DNA of 64,000 nt from Anaerolineales bacterium UBA2200 (GTDB lineage: Bacteria > Chloroflexota > Anaerolineae > UBA2200): contig DCVA01000024.1 in the NCBI GenBank assembly GCA_002327925.1, positions 1 to 64,000 on the forward strand, read 5' to 3'. This document shows positions 59,650 to 64,000 of this stretch, piece by piece. The translations under genes and the position numbers were made by a program. The notes beneath the pieces were generated by a model. The model was given only the letters and a program-made list of their open reading frames with translations. It did no database searches and had not been told where the DNA came from. Position 1 is the stretch's first letter. Every line of letters starts with the position of its first letter.

Positions 59650-60972
59650 CTAGTCCCCCTTCTCTTGCCTGCCCTGGAAACGAAGCCGCAGCGGCGTTCC
59701 CTCAAAACCCCATCGCTCGCGAATGCGGTTCTCGAGATAGCGCCGATAGGAGAAGTGCACCAGACGAATGTCGTTGACGAAGAAGACCAGTGTCGGGGGA
59801 TCTACCGTAGGCTGGGTGGAGTAGAAGAACTTGAGCTTCTTCCCCCAGCGCGATGGCGGACTGTGGCGGGCAATGGAATCCTGCACCAGGTCATTGAGCT
59901 CTGATGTCGGGATGCGCTGGAAGCGCTGCTCGTTGATGCGCAACGCCGTGTCGAGAACTTCGTCTATCCGCTGGCGCTTGAGGGCAGAGATGAACAGTAC
60001 CGGAGCGTAGGGCGCGAACTTGAGCTCGCTACGAATGTGCTCGCGGTAAGCATCCATCGTGGTGCTATCCTTGGGCACCGCGTCCCATTTGTTGACCACC
60101 ACCACAACGCTCTTGCACGCCTCGAGAATGTAGCCGGCAATATGCGCGTCCTGGGCAAGTACGCCCTCCACGGCATCGATCAGCAGCAGCACCACATCGG
60201 CGCGGTCTATGGCCTTTAGCGCGCGCAGGACGCTGTACTTCTCAACGCCAGGTGCAATGCTGCCACGCTTCCTGATCCCTGCCGTGTCGATCAGGGTCAC
60301 CTTCTCGCCGTGCCACTGAACGGAAGTGTCGATCGCGTCGCGAGTGGTGCCCGCGATGGGGCTCACGATCGCCCGCTCTTTGCCCAAGAGCGCGTTCAGC
60401 AGCGAGGACTTGCCTACACTGGTCCGACCGACGATGGCAACCTTCATCGTTGCATCGTCGACTGCCTCCTCGGCCGAAGGGAAGGTCGCTGTCATGGCGT
60501 CGAGCAAATCGGCGACCCCAACTCCATGCACCGCCGACACGGCAAAGACCTCGCCGAGACCCAGGGAGTAGAACTCGGCGGCATCCAGGCGCCGCGCTTC
60601 GCTGTCCGCCTTGTTAGCGCACAACAGAATCGGCTTGCTGGTACGCCGAAGCATCTCGGCCAGATCCGCATCATCAGCCGTTACCCCGCTTAGAACATCG
60701 GTTACCAGTACGATGACGTCCGCCTCCGAGATGGCCTGCTCAGCCTGCAGGCGGACCCGGGCCAGCATACTGTCCTCGGACCCAAGCGCAAGACCGCCTG
60801 TGTCCACCAGGGTAAAGACACGGCCCTGCCATTCTGCATTAGCGTAGAGGCGGTCGCGAGTCGTGCCGGGCAGGTCCTCGACGATAGCAACTCTTTCGCC
60901 AACAATCCGGTTGAAGAGCGTGGACTTGCCGACATTCTGCCGGCCGACAATCGCTACCAGGGGTTTGGTCAT
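59650..60972 (-). CDS. der: ribosome-associated GTPase Der (EngA)
   Basis: 440 residues with two G domains. G1 motifs are GRQNVGKSTLFN (residues 10-21) and GRTSVGKSSLLN (near 182). DTGGL and DTAGI are the G3 motifs, NKAD and NKWD the G4 motifs. A C-terminal KH-like domain follows. It acts in 50S ribosome assembly. The three-part layout and length match Der fully. Confidence 0.96.
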   Translation of the reverse strand: MTKPLVAIVGRQNVGKSTLFNRIVGERVAIVEDLPGTTRDRLYANAEWQGRVFTLVDTGGLALGSEDSMLARVRLQAEQAISEADVIVLVTDVLSGVTADDADLAEMLRRTSKPILLCANKADSEARRLDAAEFYSLGLGEVFAVSAVHGVGVADLLDAMTATFPSAEEAVDDATMKVAIVGRTSVGKSSLLNALLGKERAIVSPIAGTTRDAIDTSVQWHGEKVTLIDTAGIRKRGSIAPGVEKYSVLRALKAIDRADVVLLLIDAVEGVLAQDAHIAGYILEACKSVVVVVNKWDAVPKDSTTMDAYREHIRSELKFAPYAPVLFISALKRQRIDEVLDTALRINEQRFQRIPTSELNDLVQDSIARHSPPSRWGKKLKFFYSTQPTVDPPTLVFFVNDIRLVHFSYRRYLENRIRERWGFEGTPLRLRFQGRQEKGD

Positions 60973-61006
60973 CGTACTCCGGCTTTCAGCGGACCCATGG
61001 CCCGGG

Positions 61007-61876
61007 CTACCACAGGTACAGCACCAGCACTACCATGAGGGCCCACAGCATCACGGTCACCAGGAGGGGCCGGTCCTTCAGCAGCAACTCCTCCGGCTCA
61101 CCGCCTTGATGCTTGATGTGCACCAGGTACATATAGCGAAACAGTCCGTACCACACAAATGGAACGGTTAGCATCATGGCGTGGTTCTGGGGCAGGTTGG
61201 GCGCGGAGAAAGTGTAGAGCGAATAGGCCATGGCAGTGCAGGCAGTGACCATGCGCGTCATATCGTCCAGCAAGGGGAGGCTGTACTCCTCGAAAATACT
61301 GCGGTGGGCGTTGGCACCCTTGTCCAGCAGCGTCAACTCGTGGCGACGTTTGCTGATAGCGATAAACAGCGCGAGCAGCATCATGCAAAGATAGAGCCAG
61401 GGGGAGAAACGCGCCGTGTCTACTACAACCACGCCTGCCACCACCCTCAGCACAAAGCCCCCGGCCACGGTCATCACATCGACAATTACGATGTTCTTGA
61501 GCCAGAACGAGTACAAGATCATGATTACAAAGTAGGCGGCCACTACAGCGGCGAACGTACGGTCGAGTCGGTAAGCAAAAGGCGCGGCAAGAACGACGAG
61601 GAGTAGCGCAGCCCCCACTGCCACCCGAGGCGAGAGTCGTCCTGAGGCAAGGGGGCGAAATCGCTTGACCGGGTGCTGGCGGTCCTTCTCGATATCAGCC
61701 AGATCATTGATCAGGTAGACTGCGCTGCTGACCGCGCAGAACACCACGAAGGCCATCAGCGCCTTGCTCAAGAACTCTGGCACCAGCAACTTGAGGTCAA
61801 AAACCAGCGCCGCGAGCACAAAGACGTTCTTGGACCATTGTTTGGGGCGCATCGCCTTCAGCAACTGCAATAGCAT
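61007..61876 (-). CDS. UbiA-family prenyltransferase, decaprenyl-phosphate phosphoribosyltransferase-like
   Basis: 289 residues with about eight transmembrane helices. MRPKQWSKNVFVLAAL at the start and YLINDLADIEKDRQHPVKRFRPLASG supply the first Asp-rich motif (N-D-x-x-D-x-x-x-D). ISKRRHEL is also characteristic of DPPR synthases. These attach phosphoribosyl to a polyprenyl phosphate for cell-wall arabinose synthesis; another prenyl acceptor is possible. ATG 61876 is chosen because the promoter at 61913-61941 lies between it and the longer alternative start at 62011. Confidence 0.82.
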   Translation of the reverse strand: MLLQLLKAMRPKQWSKNVFVLAALVFDLKLLVPEFLSKALMAFVVFCAVSSAVYLINDLADIEKDRQHPVKRFRPLASGRLSPRVAVGAALLLVVLAAPFAYRLDRTFAAVVAAYFVIMILYSFWLKNIVIVDVMTVAGGFVLRVVAGVVVVDTARFSPWLYLCMMLLALFIAISKRRHELTLLDKGANAHRSIFEEYSLPLLDDMTRMVTACTAMAYSLYTFSAPNLPQNHAMMLTVPFVWYGLFRYMYLVHIKHQGGEPEELLLKDRPLLVTVMLWALMVVLVLYLW

Positions 61877-61912
61877 CTCCCTGGGTAGCCTCCGCTTGGA
61901 ATCGTAAACGAG

Positions 61913-61941
61913 ATGATAGCCGATAGTCGGCTGCCAGTCAA
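61913..61941 (-). promoter_or_regulatory. sigma70-type promoter for the UbiA-family gene
   Basis: On the minus strand TTGACT (61936-61941), a 17-base spacer and TATCAT (61913-61918). The -35 box is one base from the -35 of the divergent tlyA promoter. Confidence 0.65.
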
Positions 61942-61942
61942 C

Positions 61943-61971
61943 TTGACTTATCGTTGCACTGCCTCTATCCT
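61943..61971 (+). promoter_or_regulatory. sigma70-type promoter for tlyA
   Basis: TTGACT (61943-61948), a 17-base spacer and TATCCT (61966-61971). The predicted transcription start coincides with the GTG start codon at 61979. Confidence 0.6.
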
Positions 61972-61978
61972 TGCCCTC

Positions 61979-62785
61979 GTGGACCGAGAGAGATTGGACG
62001 TTTTGTTGCACCAGCGCGGCCTGATCGCAAGCAGAGAGCAGGCCAAGCGCATCATACTCGCCGGCCTGGTGAATGTCGATGGTCGATTGGAGGACAAGCC
62101 AGGCACGCGAATTCCCCTGTCCGCCAGCATTGTTGTCGCCAAGTCCTGCCCCTATTCCAGTCGTGGCGGTCTAAAGCTGGAGGCAGCGCTCGACGCGTTC
62201 GGCCTCGACGTCCAGGGCTTGGTCGTCGCCGACGTGGGTGCCTCAACCGGTGGTTTCACCGACTGCGTGCTGCAGCGCGGCGCAGGTCGCGTCTACGCCA
62301 TCGATGTCGGTTACGGGCAGCTGGCCTGGAAGCTGCGGCAGGACCCACGCGTGGTTGTGCTGGAGCGTGTGAACGTTCGCTATCTGGATCAGTTGCCTGA
62401 ACCACTCGATCTCATCACGATCGACGTTTCCTTCGTTTCGCTCAGGCTGGCCCTGCCCCCTGTGCTGCGTTTCTTGAAGCCAGACGGCCACGTGGTGGCT
62501 TTGATCAAGCCGCAGTTTGAGGCGGGACGCCAGTATGTGGGCAAGGGAGGAGTTGTGCGCGACCCCACAGTGCACCGAGCTGTCCTGGAGAGCATTCTCT
62601 CGTGGGGAGTAGAATCAGGGCTGAGGCCCGGAGGACTGATTGTCTCGCCGCTACGCGGCCCGGCAGGCAACGTCGAGTTCCTGGTTCACTGGGAACAGAG
62701 GCGCGGCACGACGGCGGACTACCCGGCAGAGCTCATCGACTCCGCGCTCGCTGACGCCCAGCGCTTGGTGCCGACCCCGGCGTGA
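61979..62785 (+). CDS. tlyA: TlyA-family RNA methyltransferase (S4 and FtsJ-like domains)
   Basis: 268 residues. An S4 RNA-binding domain ([31 protein letters not shown]) is followed by [11 protein letters not shown] and a Rossmann methyltransferase with [21 protein letters not shown] as the SAM motif. FtsJ-type catalytic residues lie in SRGGLK, TIDVSF, IKPQFE and NVEFL. TlyA 2'-O-methylates rRNA. GTG 61979 is preferred because the only good promoter ends eight bases before it; the ATG at 61913 would lie upstream of that promoter. No ribosome site is visible. Confidence 0.88.
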   Translation: MDRERLDVLLHQRGLIASREQAKRIILAGLVNVDGRLEDKPGTRIPLSASIVVAKSCPYSSRGGLKLEAALDAFGLDVQGLVVADVGASTGGFTDCVLQRGAGRVYAIDVGYGQLAWKLRQDPRVVVLERVNVRYLDQLPEPLDLITIDVSFVSLRLALPPVLRFLKPDGHVVALIKPQFEAGRQYVGKGGVVRDPTVHRAVLESILSWGVESGLRPGGLIVSPLRGPAGNVEFLVHWEQRRGTTADYPAELIDSALADAQRLVPTPA

Positions 62786-62890
62786 GTGGACCACCTGCTC
62801 AGCTCTAATTCGCCAAGTCCTCCAGCTCGTGAGCGCCGATGATCCGACCAATGCACCGCCAGTGCTCGACGTGGTTCTCCCGCTCGCTGG

Positions 62891-62919
62891 TTGGCGCCCC
62901 GGCGAACATCCGCTATAAT
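62891..62919 (+). promoter_or_regulatory. sigma70-type promoter for the DegT-family gene
   Basis: TTGGCG (62891-62896), a 17-base spacer and perfect TATAAT (62914-62919), 21 bases before the ATG at 62940. Confidence 0.7.
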
Positions 62920-62939
62920 CGGCACCTGATAGAGGGAAG

Positions 62940-64000
62940 ATGAGCGCAAATATCCCATTTGGTGATCTCAGGCTACAGTACCGGACCCTTCAGGCGGAGG
63001 TGGACGAGGCAGTACGCTCCGTCCTGGAACGGGGCTGGTTCGTACTCGGCAAGAGCGTCGCAGAATTCGAGAGAGCCTTCGCGGCTTTCTGTGGCGTTCA
63101 GTTCGCTGTGGGAGTCGGAAACGGCACGGATGCCCTGCAGCTGGCCTTAATGGCATGCGGTATAGGGCGAGGCGACGAGGTAATCACGGCGCCGAACAGC
63201 GCAACTTTCACTGCGCTCGCCATCTCAAGCACAGGTGCCACCCCCGCTTTCGTCGATGTCGATCCAGGCACCTACAACGTCGATCCACAGAAGCTGCTTG
63301 CGGCAATCACGCCGCGCACGCGGGCCATCATGCCGGTCCATCTCTTTGGGCAACCCGCGGCCATGGAGCCCATTCTGTCGCTTGCCAAGAGTCACGGCCT
63401 GTGGGTGATTGAGGACGCGGCGCAGGCCCACGGTGCGGTCTACCAGGGCCAGCATGTCGGCGCGATCGGCGACATCGGATGCTTTAGTTTCTATCCGAGC
63501 AAGAACCTGGGCGCATACGGGGATGGTGGGCTCGTCACCACCAACAACCAGGACCTGGCCGACAAGCTAGTGATGCTGCGCAACGGAGGGCAGAAGACCC
63601 GTTACGATCACCGGCTACTTGGCATCAACAGCCGGTTGGACGAGATCCAGGCAGCGATTCTCTCGGCAAAACTGCCCTACCTGGACCGCTGGAACGACCG
63701 CCGGCGCCACATCGCAGCCCTGTACACTGCCATCTTGGGAGACACGGACCTCGTTCTTCCAGAAGAGGCTGCGGGCGGACGCCATGTCTACCATCTCTAC
63801 GTCATCCGCACGCCCCAGCGCGAGGACCTGCAAAAGCATCTGGCCGCTCAGGGAATCGAGTGTGCTGTTCACTACCCGACTCCTATCCATCGGCAGGAGG
63901 CATATCACTGGCTCGGTCTTGGTCCAGGATCCTTCCCCGTCGCTGAGAGCCTGGCACCTGATCTTCTGTCGTTGCCCATTTATCCGGAACTCACCGATAC
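62940..64000 (+). CDS. DegT/DnrJ/EryC1/StrS-family sugar aminotransferase, truncated by window edge
   Basis: 353 residues visible. PFGDLRLQYRTL at the start, VGNGTDALQLAL, VHLFGQPAAMEPI, EDAAQAHGA and the PLP lysine in CFSFYPSKNLGAYGDGG are all family features. The substrate would be a nucleotide-linked keto-sugar used for surface polysaccharide or glycosylation. The frame is open at base 64000 and only the extreme C-terminus is missing. ATG 62940 follows GAGGGAAG. Confidence 0.9.
   Translation, partial: MSANIPFGDLRLQYRTLQAEVDEAVRSVLERGWFVLGKSVAEFERAFAAFCGVQFAVGVGNGTDALQLALMACGIGRGDEVITAPNSATFTALAISSTGATPAFVDVDPGTYNVDPQKLLAAITPRTRAIMPVHLFGQPAAMEPILSLAKSHGLWVIEDAAQAHGAVYQGQHVGAIGDIGCFSFYPSKNLGAYGDGGLVTTNNQDLADKLVMLRNGGQKTRYDHRLLGINSRLDEIQAAILSAKLPYLDRWNDRRRHIAALYTAILGDTDLVLPEEAAGGRHVYHLYVIRTPQREDLQKHLAAQGIECAVHYPTPIHRQEAYHWLGLGPGSFPVAESLAPDLLSLPIYPELTD

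Noticed and set aside
62790..62940. Small reading frames before the DegT-family gene
   Set aside because: They overlap the promoter and show no family resemblance or ribosome site.

Overview
The window reads as ordinary chromosome of a high-GC (roughly 60-65 percent) anaerobic bacterium, most likely Chloroflexota, class Anaerolineae or near. The taxonomic call is inference. It rests on long Thr/Pro-rich linkers in secreted proteins, a giant secreted cohesin/dockerin protein ending in a hydrophobic LPMMLK-like tail, bacterial sigma70-type promoters, and the mix of acyl-CoA, ferredoxin and ETF enzymes. About 50 protein genes and one tRNA gene (tRNA-Lys CTT) are supported. No insertion sequence, prophage or CRISPR array was seen.

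Layout. 0-6.3 kb: tRNA-Lys, then a forward run of small metabolic and housekeeping genes (class IV aminotransferase, histidine phosphatase, HAD hydrolase, RNase HI, HD hydrolase, CMD/AhpD-like protein, a membrane protein). 6.3-24.5 kb: a long reverse-strand block for anaerobic CoA-thioester chemistry. From its 24.7 kb promoter it holds thiolase, 3-hydroxyacyl-CoA dehydrogenase, enoyl-CoA hydratase, acyl-CoA ligase, acyl-CoA dehydrogenase, etfB, HAD, aminotransferase, an etfA fused to a 2x[4Fe-4S] ferredoxin domain, thioesterase, MBL hydrolase, DUF362 protein, a two-subunit 2-hydroxyacyl-CoA dehydratase with its activase, and a separately promoted acyl-CoA synthetase. 24.9-28.2 kb: mutL and two envelope-stress-type membrane proteins. 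28.3-34.6 kb: a class III aminotransferase facing hutH, tgt, uppP and a PstS-like lipoprotein. 34.7-36.9 kb: korDAB-type 2-oxoacid:ferredoxin oxidoreductase without a gamma gene. 37.3-45.9 kb: a secreted amidohydrolase and a giant multidomain surface protein broken by one in-frame TAG. 45.9-49.9 kb: a second acyl-CoA dehydrogenase, etfB and ferredoxin-fused etfA unit, followed by pyrophosphatase. 50-64 kb: MBL hydrolase, the greA-lysS-M23 peptidase-GDPD operon, Lon-like protease, ECF sigma factor, C45-like hydrolase, der, UbiA-family prenyltransferase, tlyA, and a DegT-family sugar aminotransferase cut by the window edge.

How the parts fit (inference): the ligases make acyl-CoAs. The beta-oxidation enzymes and the radical dehydratase interconvert hydroxyacyl-, enoyl- and acyl-CoAs. 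The acyl-CoA dehydrogenases exchange electrons with ETFs whose EtfA carries two extra iron-sulfur clusters, so reversible coupling to ferredoxin is plausible. The 2-oxoacid oxidoreductase would share that ferredoxin pool. The most notable observations are the duplicated ferredoxin-EtfA modules, the dehydratase/DUF362/MBL cluster, the nonsense-split cohesin-dockerin-cohesin protein, attenuator-like leaders before the thiolase operon and greA, and abutting divergent promoters with a probable leaderless tlyA mRNA.
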